DNA of 64,000 bases from Korobacter sp963758505 (lineage in GTDB: Bacteria > Acidobacteriota > Terriglobia > Terriglobales > Acidobacteriaceae). The notes below the pieces were generated by a model, which made no database searches, had not been told where the DNA came from, and saw only the letters and a program-made list of their open reading frames with translations. The stretch spans positions 1,178,001-1,242,000 of the forward strand of contig CAVWVJ010000001.1 in NCBI GenBank assembly GCA_963758505.1. Reading direction: 5' to 3'. Position numbers and translations under genes: made by a program. Below, piece by piece: positions 8,471 through 18,012 of this stretch (position 1 is its first letter; every line of letters starts with the position of its first letter).

Positions 8471-10036
8471 TCAGGCGCTTTGGGGTTTTAGTTCGGGGGA
8501 GTAGAAGGCGGCGTTTTGTTCGCCGGCGGCGGCTTCGCGGGCGAAGCTGATGAGGTGATGGGAGACGAGGCTGACGTGGATGATGTCTTCGATATCGCCT
8601 TTGCGCAGCGCGGGCTTGGCCATCTTCCAAAAGACATCGCGATAGTCGCTGCGGATGCCGACAATCCAGATCAGCTTGGCGAGGGTCGTAAATCCCCGGA
8701 TGATATTGCGCAGATTTGCTTTGCCACTGGGGGGCGGCTGGACGCGGTGGGGATAGGTGTGCTCCTGGTTGTAGCGGAAGCGCTCGTAGATGGCGGCGGG
8801 AGTGAAGGCTTTCTGGAAGGTGCGGCGCCACATGGCGACTACCTCGTCGTAGGGCAAGAGGAATTCGACGTTGGATTCGCGGCCGGGAGTTTCGTTCAGG
8901 CGTCCTGCACTTTGCAGGCGGCGGTAGAGCGGTGTGCGCGGTAACGCCTCGAGGAGATTGATGGTGAGGACGGGGATTTTCGATGCTGCGATGAAGTCGA
9001 GTATACGGTCGGGGGTATCGGGTGTATCGCCATCGAGGCCCATGATGATGCCGCTCACGACCTCGATGCCGTAGCTGTTGAGGATCTGGATCGATTCGAG
9101 AATCGGGACCTGGTTGTTCTGCTCCTTCACCATCAGCTTGAGCGCCACGGGGTCGGGAGTTTCGATGCCGACGAAGATCGTCCAGAAGTCGGCCTCGCGC
9201 ATGAGGGCGAGGAGATCGGGCGACTTCACGATGTTGAGCGTGGCTTCGCAGGCGAACTCGACCGGGTAGTTGTTTTTCTTCTGCCACTCGACAAGATGGG
9301 GGAGCAGGTCCTGCGCGGCTTTGCGGTTGCCGACGAAGTTGTCGTCGACAAAATAGACGGCGCCGATGCAGCCGCCGGCGACGATGGCGTCGAGTTCCTT
9401 GAGGATCTGTTCGGGTGTTTTGAGGCGCGGGTTACGGCCGTAGAGTTCGGGGATATCGCAGAACTCGCAGCGGTAGGGACAGCCGCTGGAGAATTGCACA
9501 TTCGCGAGGAAGTATTTCGACATGGGCGCGAGATGGTAGGCGGGGATGGGGAAGTCGGAGAGCGGGATGCGTTCCCTGGTCTCGAAGCGCACCTGTTCAC
9601 TGGGGCGCGCGACGGAGACACGGAGAGTTTGAAAGAGCGCGTCGGTGGCATCGCCTAATTCGCCGATGTGGAGATAGTCGAAATCGGGATAGTGCTCGGG
9701 GCAGCCGGAGACCGAGGGTCCGCCGAGGGCAGTGACTTTGCCGAAGGCGTGGGCGCGGGCGTTGATGGCGTTGATCTGGTTGCGCTGGATGTGCATGCCG
9801 CTGGTCATGACGACGTCGGCCCAGCGATAGTCGTTGTCGGATGCGGGGCGAACATTTTCGTCGATGAAGCGGACCTGCCAGTTCCCGGGGATGTACGCGG
9901 CGATGACCAGCAGGCCTTGCGGCGGCATGAAGGCCTTCACGCCGAGGAGGGGATAGGCGTTGTCGAAGGTGCCGAAGGATTTGGCGTAGCGGGGAAAAAC
10001 GCAGAGGACACGCCGTGAAACAGAGCTGGTTTCCAT
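8471..10036 (-). CDS. hpnP: B12-binding radical SAM protein, HpnP-like (hopanoid C-2 methylase family)
   Basis: A 521-residue protein with an N-terminal cobalamin-binding domain (about 8-140; RVLCVFPRYAKSFGTF and FMPPQGLLVIAAYIP), a radical SAM core with Cys186, Cys190 and Cys193 (CPYRCEFC), and a DUF4070-type C-terminus. This order and these phrases match HpnP, which methylates hopanoids at C-2; hpnP has been reported from an acidobacterium. A neighbouring hpnJ supports a hopanoid role. Other DUF4070 radical SAM proteins share the architecture, so the exact reaction is not certain. It is 47 bases downstream of two small membrane genes, probably in one operon. Confidence 0.65.
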   Translation of the reverse strand: METSSVSRRVLCVFPRYAKSFGTFDNAYPLLGVKAFMPPQGLLVIAAYIPGNWQVRFIDENVRPASDNDYRWADVVMTSGMHIQRNQINAINARAHAFGKVTALGGPSVSGCPEHYPDFDYLHIGELGDATDALFQTLRVSVARPSEQVRFETRERIPLSDFPIPAYHLAPMSKYFLANVQFSSGCPYRCEFCDIPELYGRNPRLKTPEQILKELDAIVAGGCIGAVYFVDDNFVGNRKAAQDLLPHLVEWQKKNNYPVEFACEATLNIVKSPDLLALMREADFWTIFVGIETPDPVALKLMVKEQNNQVPILESIQILNSYGIEVVSGIIMGLDGDTPDTPDRILDFIAASKIPVLTINLLEALPRTPLYRRLQSAGRLNETPGRESNVEFLLPYDEVVAMWRRTFQKAFTPAAIYERFRYNQEHTYPHRVQPPPSGKANLRNIIRGFTTLAKLIWIVGIRSDYRDVFWKMAKPALRKGDIEDIIHVSLVSHHLISFAREAAAGEQNAAFYSPELKPQSA

Positions 10037-10083
10037 GGGATCTCAGGGGCGAGCAGCCTTGAGTATAGCGAAAACTTGCGCTC

Positions 10084-10464
10084 TCAATGTTTCAGGAGCA
10101 CGACGCCGACGGCGATGAGGATGGCGGCGATCCAGCGGCGGCGGTTAACGTTTTCTTTTAGAAAGATGCGGGCAGCCACGGCGTTGGAGATGAGCGTCAG
10201 GGAGGCGGAAGCCGGGCCTACGAAGCTGACGTCGCCCCACGAGAGCGCTACGAGGAAGCTGAAGAATGCGAGTGCCATGAAAAAGAGGCCGAGCATAAAC
10301 GATCCGCTGCTGAGGACCGAGCCCACGACAAAGAAGGTGCCGCGCGAGCGGCGGAGCGCGCCAACGTCACCGATGACCTTCATGGCGTGGGCTTGCAGGA
10401 CGTCTCCGGCGGTGGAGGAGAGGATCATGATGGCCATGGCGCACAAGAGGTAGAGGTTTCTCAT
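10084..10464 (-). CDS. EamA/SMR-like half transporter, second of a pair
   Basis: A 126-residue protein with four predicted membrane helices (LYLLCAMAIMILSS; VVGSVLSSGSFMLGLFFMALAFF; VSFVGPASASLTLISNAVAA; WIAAILIAVGVVLL). This is half of a ten-helix EamA transporter and resembles SMR-type proteins. Its ATG overlaps the stop of the preceding gene (ATGA), so both are co-translated and may form a heterodimer. Substrate unknown; placement next to hopanoid-type radical SAM genes suggests a lipid or lipid precursor, which is inference. Confidence 0.75.
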   Translation of the reverse strand: MRNLYLLCAMAIMILSSTAGDVLQAHAMKVIGDVGALRRSRGTFFVVGSVLSSGSFMLGLFFMALAFFSFLVALSWGDVSFVGPASASLTLISNAVAARIFLKENVNRRRWIAAILIAVGVVLLKH

Positions 10465-10907
10465 AGGCCACTCTCTCTTGCGCCGACGGTCTCGATCTCG
10501 GGAGAGACGGGAGGATTGGAGCCGTCGTGGTTGGTGGTGACGTGCGAATCGCCGGCCACGAAGCCGACGCCGATCACGATGAGGGCGATGCCCATCCAGC
10601 GCACCAGGCTGACTTCTTCATGGAGAAAAAATTTAGCGATGAGGGCGATGAGGATATAGCCGAGGGCGCTGGCAGGAAGAACGTAGGTGAGATCGGCCCA
10701 GGAGAGGGAGGTGAGATAGCTGGTGAAGAATCCGAGGAGGAGGAAGATGCCGCTGATGACCCAGGGATTGGCGAGGGCGTGAAAGACCTGCTGCCACTGG
10801 CCGAGAGAGATGGTGCCAACTTCCTTCATGCCGCGGGAAAGGAAGCAATCGCCCAAAGCGCCGAAGATGACTACGGCCAGCAGGACTAGATAGCGCTTAA
10901 AGGTCAA
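10461..10907 (-). CDS. EamA/SMR-like half transporter, first of a pair
   Basis: A 148-residue protein with four predicted helices (YLVLLAVVIFGALGDCFLS; PWVISGIFLLLGFFTSYL; YVLPASALGYILIALIAKFFL; WMGIALIVIGVGFVAG) and a polar tail. It shares the layout of its downstream partner, with which it overlaps by 4 bases. The pair heads the operon that ends in the hpnP-like gene. Confidence 0.75.
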   Translation of the reverse strand: MTFKRYLVLLAVVIFGALGDCFLSRGMKEVGTISLGQWQQVFHALANPWVISGIFLLLGFFTSYLTSLSWADLTYVLPASALGYILIALIAKFFLHEEVSLVRWMGIALIVIGVGFVAGDSHVTTNHDGSNPPVSPEIETVGARESGL

Positions 10908-11016
10908 AACGATCCTTCAGAAGGTGCTCTATTCATTATGCCAGCGTGCGGTGAAGTTGTGGGCACGGAAATGGCCGTGGCGGTGTCTAAACGTAAGCAG
11001 GTTTAGGAGCGTGAAC

Positions 11017-11439
11017 GTGCAGGATCAGGTCGCGTGGGATCCACAATTCATCGATCGGACTGCGTCGTGGCAAGAGAAGGCGCTGGTGCTGTTCTTACTC
11101 GTAGTGTGCGTGCTCGCGATTACCTATTTCGTTTGGTTCTGGTTGCGACTGCGATCAGCCCCGATTGAAGCACGGGAGGGTCTGGCGTCCATGAAGCGCT
11201 GGACGAAATTGACGCTGGTGGTGACGGGCTTTCTGATCACGGATTTGGCTGCGCGGGAGTTTCGGGCGTTCTCCACAGAAAAGATATCTGTGGCGTATGT
11301 CTATGGAGCGTTGGCGGGAATTATGACCGAGGCGGCGATGGGATTGTTTGTCGCGACGGTGATGTATGGCGGATGCATGTTATGCGAGTGGAGGATTGCA
11401 AAAGCGTCCTTGCGAGACCCAGAACAGCGGAGAGGCTGA
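11017..11439 (+). CDS. Small membrane protein of unknown function
   Basis: About 140 residues. I choose GTG at 11017 because AGGAG (11005-11009) lies 7 bases ahead; a longer frame opens at 10924. Three membrane stretches are visible: KALVLFLLVVCVLAITYFVWFW, KLTLVVTGFLITDLA and VYGALAGIMTEAAMGLFVATVMYGG. The last faintly recalls MotA/TolQ helices, but I do not assign that family. It stands alone, divergent from the transporter operon and followed by repeats. Confidence 0.55.
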   Translation: MQDQVAWDPQFIDRTASWQEKALVLFLLVVCVLAITYFVWFWLRLRSAPIEAREGLASMKRWTKLTLVVTGFLITDLAAREFRAFSTEKISVAYVYGALAGIMTEAAMGLFVATVMYGGCMLCEWRIAKASLRDPEQRRG

Positions 11440-11557
11440 CATCTTCGCACCGGATGCCGTCCCCTGAAGGGGACTCTGTTTGGTGGCGCGAGTTTTCCCA
11501 GCACTCACGTGCTGGGCTATTTATCGTGCTTCGCACTCGCGTTGTGGGAGGGGAGAG

Positions 11558-12635
11558 GGAAAGGAACAGCAGGTCCTTACGTCGCTGCGCTCCTCTGGAT
11601 GACAAGGGGAGCGATGGAGAACGGGGCGGTGAGGTGGGCTGGCCGCGGGGCGGAACAGCAGGTCCTTACGTCGCTGCGCTCCTCTGGATGACAAGGGGAG
11701 CGATGGAGAACGGGGCGGTGAGGTGGGCTGACCGCGGGGCGGGGAACAGCAGGTCCTTACGTCGCTGCGCTCCTCTGGAGGACAAGGGGAGCGATGGGAG
11801 AACGGGGCGGTGAGGTGGGCTGACCGCGGTGCGGAACAGCAGGTCCTTACGTCGCTGCGCTCCTCTGGATGACAAGGGGAGCGATGGAGAACGGGGCGGT
11901 GAGGTGGGCTGGCCGCGGTGCGGAACAGCGGGTCCTTGCGTCGCTGCGCTCCTCTGGAGGACAAGGGGAGCGATGGAGAACGGGGCGGTGAGGTGGGCTG
12001 ACCGCGGTGCGGAACAGCAGGTCCTTACGTCGCTTCGCTCCTCGGGAGGACAAGAGGAAGCGATGGGAGAACGGGGCGGTGAGGTGGGCTGGCCGCGGGG
12101 CGGAACAGCAGGTCCTTACGTCGCTGCGCTCCTCTGGAGGACAAGAGGGAGCGTGGGAGAACGGGGCGGTGAGGTGGGCTGACCGCGGTGCGGAACAGCA
12201 GGTCCTTACGTCGCTGCGCTCCTCTGGAGGACAAGGGGAGCGATGGAGAACGGGGCGGTGAGGTGGGCTGGCCGCGGTGCGGAACAGCAGGTCCCTACGT
12301 CGCTTCGCTCCTCTGGAGGACAAGGGGAGCGATGGAGAACGGGGCGGTGAGGTGGGCTGGCCGCGGGGCGGAACAGCAGGGTCCCGACGTCGCTTCGCTC
12401 CTCTGGATGACAAGGGGAGCGTGGGAGAACGGGGCGGTGAGGTGGGCTGGCCGCGGGGCGGAACAGCAGGTCCTTACGTCGCTGCGCTCCTCTGGATGAC
12501 AAGAGGGAGTGTGGGAGAACGGGGCGGTGAGGTGGGCTGACCGCGGTGCGGAACAGCAGGTCCTTACGTCGCTGCGCTCCTCTGGATGACAAGGGGAGCG
12601 TGGGAGAACGGGGCGGTGAGGTGGGCTGACCGCAT
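11558..12635. repeat. Array B2: twelve tandem ~89-base repeats
   Basis: Twelve copies of the unit seen in array B1, at about 11579, 11668, 11759, 11849, 11938, 12027, 12119, 12209, 12298, 12387, 12478 and 12568. Same orientation as B1. Some copies carry 'cgcttcgctcctc' in place of 'cgctgcgctcctc'. It fills the gap between two convergent genes. Spacing is regular but spacers are nearly identical, so this is not CRISPR. Confidence 0.9.
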
Positions 12636-12644
12636 GGAGCAATG

Positions 12645-12672
12645 AAAAAGGCACGGCGTGGGCCGTGCCTTT
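12645..12672 (-). terminator. Intrinsic terminator for hpnJ
   Basis: Perfect 10-base arms aaaggcacgg (12647-12656) and ccgtgccttt (12663-12672), followed on the minus strand by five T. It lies 18 bases beyond the hpnJ stop. Confidence 0.85.
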
Positions 12673-12689
12673 CACTTACAGAGTTGCTT

Positions 12690-14213
12690 TTAGACGTTGA
12701 CCGTCTCGGCCGGCGCTTCGTTGGAGGCCGTCGGCGCGGACGGGGGATTGATGTTCGATTTCGCCTGCTGCGCGCGCGCGTCCTTGACCGCCTTGTTGCG
12801 CATGGAGCGCAGCTTCAGGAAATCCTTCGCTTCCTTATAGAGACGCTTGCGTTCCACGTTGTTGAAGACTGCCTTGCGCACGATGCGGAAGACCTGCTTC
12901 GGGCGGAAATAGTATTCGTCGTAAAACTTGTGGACCATTTCCATCACGTAATCGCGGGGCAGGCCGGGGTACTCGATCATGGCGACCTGGTGGCCCTGGT
13001 CGTCGACCATGGCCGCGCCTTCGGAGACGATGAAGCCGTTCGACTTCGCGTAGTCGTAGAGCTCGGTGCCCGGGTAAGCGTGGGCGATGGAGACCTGGAT
13101 GGTTTCGACGTCGAGTTCTTTCGCGAAATCCATGGTGCGGCGAATGGTTTCCTTGGTCTCGCCAGGAAGGCCGAGGATGAAGTCGCCGTGAATGACGAGG
13201 CCGAGCTTCTTGCAGTCCTTGGTGAACTGGCGGGCGCGGTCGATGGTTGCGCCCTTCTTGATGTTCTTGAGGATCTGCGGGTCGCCGGATTCAAAGCCGA
13301 CGATGAGCAGGCGGCAGCCGGCTTCCTTCATGGCTTTGAGGGTTTCGTAATCGGTGGTGACACGCGAGGTGCAGGACCAGGTGAGGCCGAGGGGCTTCAG
13401 CTTTTCGCAGAGCTCGATGGTGCGGGCCTTCTGGATGTTGAAGGTGTCGTCATCGAAGAAGAATTCCTTCACCCAGGGGAAATATTCTTTCGCCTTCTTC
13501 ATCTCGGCGACCACGGCATCGGTGGAGCGCTTGCGCCACGGATGACCGCTGAGGGTCTGCGGCCAGAGGCAGAAGGTGCACTGCGCCGGGCAGCCGCGGG
13601 TGGTGTAGAGCGAGATGAAGGGATAGAGCAGGAAGGGAACGTTGTAGCGCTTGATGTCGAGATCGCGTTTGTAGACGTCGATGACGTCGGGCATCTCGTC
13701 GAGGTTCGCCATCACGGGGCGGTCGGGATTGTGCACGACCTTGCCGTCGGCGGCGCGGTAGCTGATGCCGGCGATTTCCGCGAGAGGCTTGCCGTTGGCG
13801 TATTCCACCGAAGCCCAGTCGAATTCTTTGCGGACGACGAAGTCGATCTCGGGACACTCCTGGAGCGAGCGCTCGGGAAGCGTGGTGACATGCGGACCGA
13901 CAAAGGCGATCTTGAGGCGCGGGTTCGCAGCCTTCATCGCCTTGGCGATCTTGCAGTCGCCGGGGAAGCCGGGGGTGCTGGTAAAGAGCACGAGGAAGTC
14001 GTAGTCCTTGCCGATCTGGATCGTCTCGTCGAAGCCGATGTGATGCGGGGAGGCATCCAGCAGGCGCGAGCCCTCGATGAGGCCAGCGGGATAGGCGAGC
14101 CACACGGGGTACCAGTAGGACTCGATCTCGCGAGTCGCCGGCCAACGCGAGCTGGCGCCTCCGTCGTAATTTTCAAAAGAGGGCGGGTTGAGGAACAACG
14201 TCTTCAATGGCAT
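12690..14213 (-). CDS. hpnJ: Hopanoid biosynthesis B12-binding radical SAM protein HpnJ
   Basis: A 507-residue protein. Opening residues MPLKTLFLNPPSFENYDGGASSRW and ESYWYPVWLAYPAGL are characteristic of HpnJ. A cobalamin-binding region (about 1-140) precedes a radical SAM core with Cys208, Cys212 and Cys215 (CPAQCTFC); DGDF-type glycine-rich strand GDFILGLPGET follows. HpnJ takes part in late hopanoid side-chain processing (cyclitol ether formation has been reported). The C-terminal 30 residues are Pro/Ala rich and probably disordered. It has its own terminator and stands on the same strand as the hpnP-like operon, 1.8 kb away beyond array B2. Confidence 0.85.
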   Translation of the reverse strand: MPLKTLFLNPPSFENYDGGASSRWPATREIESYWYPVWLAYPAGLIEGSRLLDASPHHIGFDETIQIGKDYDFLVLFTSTPGFPGDCKIAKAMKAANPRLKIAFVGPHVTTLPERSLQECPEIDFVVRKEFDWASVEYANGKPLAEIAGISYRAADGKVVHNPDRPVMANLDEMPDVIDVYKRDLDIKRYNVPFLLYPFISLYTTRGCPAQCTFCLWPQTLSGHPWRKRSTDAVVAEMKKAKEYFPWVKEFFFDDDTFNIQKARTIELCEKLKPLGLTWSCTSRVTTDYETLKAMKEAGCRLLIVGFESGDPQILKNIKKGATIDRARQFTKDCKKLGLVIHGDFILGLPGETKETIRRTMDFAKELDVETIQVSIAHAYPGTELYDYAKSNGFIVSEGAAMVDDQGHQVAMIEYPGLPRDYVMEMVHKFYDEYYFRPKQVFRIVRKAVFNNVERKRLYKEAKDFLKLRSMRNKAVKDARAQQAKSNINPPSAPTASNEAPAETVNV

Positions 14214-14339
14214 CAGTAGGACAAGTTTACCAGAGAGGCATCGGTCTAGAAAGCTAACGGAGCGTGTAAGTTAGGGCACATTTGTGACCTCGCATCCAAC
14301 GGCAGAAGGGGGCAGCGAGCGGGGTAGATTGGGGGGTGA

Positions 14340-14525
14340 ATGGGAGGTGGATTGTTGGTCTGCGGGGGCTTCGAGAAGAAAAGCAGGTTGCGACGTCGCT
14401 GCGCTCCTCGCAATGACAAGAGAGAGGGTGGGAGGGGCGAGCAGGGGTGTGGGCTGGCCGCGGGGACGAGATGCAAGATCCTTCGGCTGCGAACGCTGCG
14501 CGTTCTTCGCTCAGGATGACAAAAG
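14340..14525. repeat. Single copies of two dispersed repeats
   Basis: The gap 14214-14569 contains one 'gcgacgtcgctgcgctcctc' type copy (about 14390) and one 'gatccttcggctgcgaacg' type copy (about 14476-14523). I see no gene there. Confidence 0.65.
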
Positions 14526-14526
14526 A

Positions 14527-14552
14527 AAAGCCGGTGGGTGGCCACCGGCTTG
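14527..14552 (-). terminator. Intrinsic terminator for the secreted propeller protein
   Basis: Arms agccggtgg and ccaccggct with a 3-5-base loop, followed on the minus strand by TTTTCTTTT. It lies 18 bases beyond the stop at 14570. Confidence 0.8.
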
Positions 14553-14569
14553 GATCATGAGCAGAGAGG

Positions 14570-17500
14570 TTAGTTCACGGTTAAGGTCACCGTCTGGGCA
14601 TGGATGGTGCTGCCGGAGGTTCCCGTGATGGTGACGGTGTAGGTGCCAGACGGGGTGCCGGGAACCGGGGCCGGCGTGAAGCTCTTGCTGCCGCCGCAGG
14701 CGCTCATGCCGAGGATTGCACCGACGATGAGCATCGTGCCGAGATACAGCACCAGGCGCTTGCGCCGGGAGCGGCTGACGATGCCGGGGAGCAGGAACAT
14801 CAGGCCAGGGAAAGCAAGGGTAGCCGCGAGCACGCCGGTGCTCCGGTGCGGAACGGCGGCGGATTGCGAGCCCTGGATGGTGGAGCTGGAAGCGGTGGTG
14901 GCGATGGTCATGGTGATGGCGCCCGCCGCCGAAAGCGACGCGGGGCTGAATGAGCAGGATGATTTGCCGGGGAGGCCGGAGCAGGTGAGGGCAACCGGTG
15001 TCGTGAAAGAACCGCCCGTCGGAGTCGCGTCGATGTTGAAGTTATACGTCGCGCTGGTTCCGGCATTGACGCTTGCGGTAGTCGGGTTGGAGCCGAAGTC
15101 GATGGCGAAATCTGTCGCCACTGTAGGAACTGGGATCAAAGTTTCCCAGGCGCCGCGGCCATGCGTCCAGGCACGCAGGCGCTTATCGGTTCCGTTTTCG
15201 TAGATGGCAATGTGGAAGACGGTGGTATTGGGCAGGAAGCCGGTGGCGCCGACGGTATTGGGGCCGACTTCGACCCAGTTGGCTTCGTCGCTGGTGACAA
15301 AGACGCCGATGTCGGTGGCGACATAAATCACGCTGGCGTTGTCGGGATCGACGAGGACGTCATTGACGGGGACGTCGGGCAGGTTGCCGCTGATGTCGGT
15401 CCAACTGGAACCGAAGCTGGTAGTGCGCCAGACTTTACCGGCGCCGCCGGTAAAGCCCTGGATGGCGGCGACGGCGGTGCCGCCGGTGGCGTCATGGGGA
15501 TCGACGGCGATGCCGTTGATGGCATAACCGTACTGGTTGATAGAGCCCGTGATGTTGGTCCAGGAGGTCGGCGTGGTGCCGGGAGCTCCGGCGTTCTGGG
15601 TGAGATAGATGCCACCGCCATCTTGCGCGCCATAGGAGGTGCCGGCGTAAATGACCTTGGAACCCGAAGAGGTTTTTGGACCTCCGGCAGCGAGGGCGGT
15701 GACGTTGTTGTCGGTGGCAGCATTGCCGCAGGTGGTGTCGGCAGTGGAATTGAACTTGTGGCTGAGCGCGTTATGGATGCTGCTATTGGCCCAACTGGAA
15801 GCGGTGGTCGGCCCGCGCCAGACGCGGCAGGTGCCGACGATGATCTTGGTCGGGTCCTGCGGATCGAGGATCCAAGGCGTGTAGAAGCCGGAGCTGTCGC
15901 CATCGACCTGCGTCTTACCCGAGACTCCGTCGAGGATGAGTGGGACCCATGCGTTGCACCCGGCCCAGCCGCCGGGACAGGAATAGATCGAGACGTAGGT
16001 GTTGGTGGCAAACCAATTGTCGCTGGGGTCGATGGCGCTATAGCCGCCGTCGCCGCCCAGGACCTCGGCCCAGCCTGAATTTCCGGGCACGCCGATGGTG
16101 TTGTCGACATACATGGTGCCGTTGTCCTGGGTGCCGCCCATCAACTCGGAGGGTTTCGCGGATTGCTGACTGCCCCAAATAAATTGCGAGAGGGAGCCGA
16201 GGCCGGCGTTCATGCTGTCGAAGACGTTCAACGCGGAACAATTGCCCACGGTGAGCGTGGTCTCATCGAGGCTGCGGTACATGCCGCCATCGTTGCCGAA
16301 GTAAACGATCTTCGGATTGGAGCCGAGATAGTCGAAGCCGTGCTCGTCGGGATGAACGTCGGGATAGAACGAATTGCAGGTGTTGTCGTAGACGTGCGTG
16401 AGGTTGAGGAAGGGTTGCGACGCGCAGGTCGTATTTGAACTGGTGAGCGAGCACTTATAGATGTTGATGGCGCCCGCATATAAGTCGGTTCCGGCGCCGT
16501 TGGGAACGGCTCCGAGATAAACGTCGTACCAGGCTTGCTCGACGCCAGAGGCATCGCCGCCGGTGGAGGCATTGATGCCGGTCTCATTCATCTGCGTCCA
16601 GCTGGTGCCGCCGTTCTTGGTCTGGTAGAGATTGAGGTCGATGGTGTTGCCGTTGGCATCGAAGCCGATCATCCAGATGTACATCTCATCCGGACTCGTC
16701 GTTTCGGCGCCTTGCGCGACATAGCGCACGGCCATGGCGGCACGATAGAGCGGGCATGCGCTGGACGTCGCCGCCGGACAGGTTCCTTCTGTCAGCGTGC
16801 CGGCATTCGGCTGGGTGGCAAGTTTCGTAAACGTGTGGCCCTGGTCGGCGGAGACGAAGACACCGTGATGACGGACGGTGATGAAGAACTTGTTTTCGAC
16901 CGGGTTATAAACCACGGCCATCACCGAGCTGTCGGTGATCGGAGTGCCGCTGTCCGAGATGGCGGAGGCATACCAATGCGCGCCGGAGTCGGAGGAATAG
17001 ACAGCGCCACGTACGCCGTCGTCGTAGCCGGAGGCGACGCCGGGGCTGGCGACTCCGGCAACCACGTTGCCCGTGGCACCGGCTCGGGTATTGAACGCAA
17101 TTTCGCTGATCGCCTTGCCATTGAACTGAAGCGGGGTGGAGTCTGAAGTCTGTTGCACCAGGGTCCAGCTCGCGCCGGTATTGGAGGAGACCAGAATGCC
17201 CATTCCGTAATAGGAATCGAGCGCGCCATTGGGTTCTCCGGTACCGGCAAGAATCGTGGCGCCATTGCCGGGCTGAATGGCGACGCTGCCGATGGAGAGC
17301 GTCGGCTGATCATCGGTGAGCGAGGTCCACGTGATATTGCCGGAGGTTGGCGTTGCGGCGTTGGTAGAGCGCCAGATTCCGCCATAGGCTCCGCCGATGA
17401 CAACCGTGTTCCCGGTGGTATCGCTCTGGTCCACGGCGACGGCAGTGACGCGTCCCGTCCAGCTCTGGGTCGCGGTATTTCCCCAAACGATGGGACTTGG

Positions 17501-17809
17501 GCCGAGAGAGGTCCAGACCGAGTTTGCGTCGGCCACGCCCGCGGAGAACCTGCCGGCTTTCCGCGCCGACAGCACGTGTTGCAGGTGCTGGGTACGCATC
17601 TGCATTTTCTGCGCTGTTCCTTTTTGCAACAGGACCGCCGGACTCTGGTGAGTATTACGAGGGCTGCGACTCTTCATAAACCAGTTCGCGAAGCCTGCGG
17701 GATCGTCCTCTTTTTCACGTTTGTGATCGAACCTAGTCTGGGCGGAAGAAAGAGAAGCCAAAAAGGAAAAGAACAGAAGGGCGGCCAAAGAGAAACGACA
17801 ACAGCGCAT
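14570..17809 (-). CDS. Large secreted beta-propeller (BNR/sortilin-like) protein with Ig-like tail
   Basis: A 1079-residue exported protein: signal peptide (MRCCRFSLAALLFFSFLASLSSAQ), then about 850 residues of repeats with Asp-box-like phrases (GGIWRSTNAATP, GILVSSNTGASWTL, VYSSDSGAHW, VFVSADQGHTF, KVWRTTSFGSSWTDI), as in sortilin/VPS10 and BNR propellers. Residues about 905-990 form an Ig-like region (TTASVNAGTSATYNFNID). The end is unusual: a hydrophobic stretch, RSRRKR (about 1012-1018), a second hydrophobic stretch, a lipobox-like SAC-GG with Cys about 1038, and a final YTVTITGTSG strand. Such proteins are common in Acidobacteriota. Function unknown; surface or adhesive role is a guess. 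Confidence 0.8.
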   Translation of the reverse strand: MRCCRFSLAALLFFSFLASLSSAQTRFDHKREKEDDPAGFANWFMKSRSPRNTHQSPAVLLQKGTAQKMQMRTQHLQHVLSARKAGRFSAGVADANSVWTSLGPSPIVWGNTATQSWTGRVTAVAVDQSDTTGNTVVIGGAYGGIWRSTNAATPTSGNITWTSLTDDQPTLSIGSVAIQPGNGATILAGTGEPNGALDSYYGMGILVSSNTGASWTLVQQTSDSTPLQFNGKAISEIAFNTRAGATGNVVAGVASPGVASGYDDGVRGAVYSSDSGAHWYASAISDSGTPITDSSVMAVVYNPVENKFFITVRHHGVFVSADQGHTFTKLATQPNAGTLTEGTCPAATSSACPLYRAAMAVRYVAQGAETTSPDEMYIWMIGFDANGNTIDLNLYQTKNGGTSWTQMNETGINASTGGDASGVEQAWYDVYLGAVPNGAGTDLYAGAINIYKCSLTSSNTTCASQPFLNLTHVYDNTCNSFYPDVHPDEHGFDYLGSNPKIVYFGNDGGMYRSLDETTLTVGNCSALNVFDSMNAGLGSLSQFIWGSQQSAKPSELMGGTQDNGTMYVDNTIGVPGNSGWAEVLGGDGGYSAIDPSDNWFATNTYVSIYSCPGGWAGCNAWVPLILDGVSGKTQVDGDSSGFYTPWILDPQDPTKIIVGTCRVWRGPTTASSWANSSIHNALSHKFNSTADTTCGNAATDNNVTALAAGGPKTSSGSKVIYAGTSYGAQDGGGIYLTQNAGAPGTTPTSWTNITGSINQYGYAINGIAVDPHDATGGTAVAAIQGFTGGAGKVWRTTSFGSSWTDISGNLPDVPVNDVLVDPDNASVIYVATDIGVFVTSDEANWVEVGPNTVGATGFLPNTTVFHIAIYENGTDKRLRAWTHGRGAWETLIPVPTVATDFAIDFGSNPTTASVNAGTSATYNFNIDATPTGGSFTTPVALTCSGLPGKSSCSFSPASLSAAGAITMTIATTASSSTIQGSQSAAVPHRSTGVLAATLAFPGLMFLLPGIVSRSRRKRLVLYLGTMLIVGAILGMSACGGSKSFTPAPVPGTPSGTYTVTITGTSGSTIHAQTVTLTVN

Positions 17810-18012
17810 AGGCGAATGCCTCGGAAACGGAGTCCTGGTGCTGGTCTGGCGTGAGTGACGTAGGAAAGTATGTTGCTGTTCAGCAGCTCTGTCAACGGAA
17901 ACTTAGACGAGGTAGTAGCTTGTACTCTACAGAGTGCAAATGTTTACACTGTGTTCAAAAGCGCGGGAAACAAAGCGGGAAGAAGTAGTCGGGGATTTAC
18001 CTTACGAAGCTT

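Noticed and set aside
12642..14219. 525-codon plus-strand frame antisense to hpnJ
   Set aside because: Shadow of hpnJ; composition is Gly/Ala/Val/Asp-rich without motifs.
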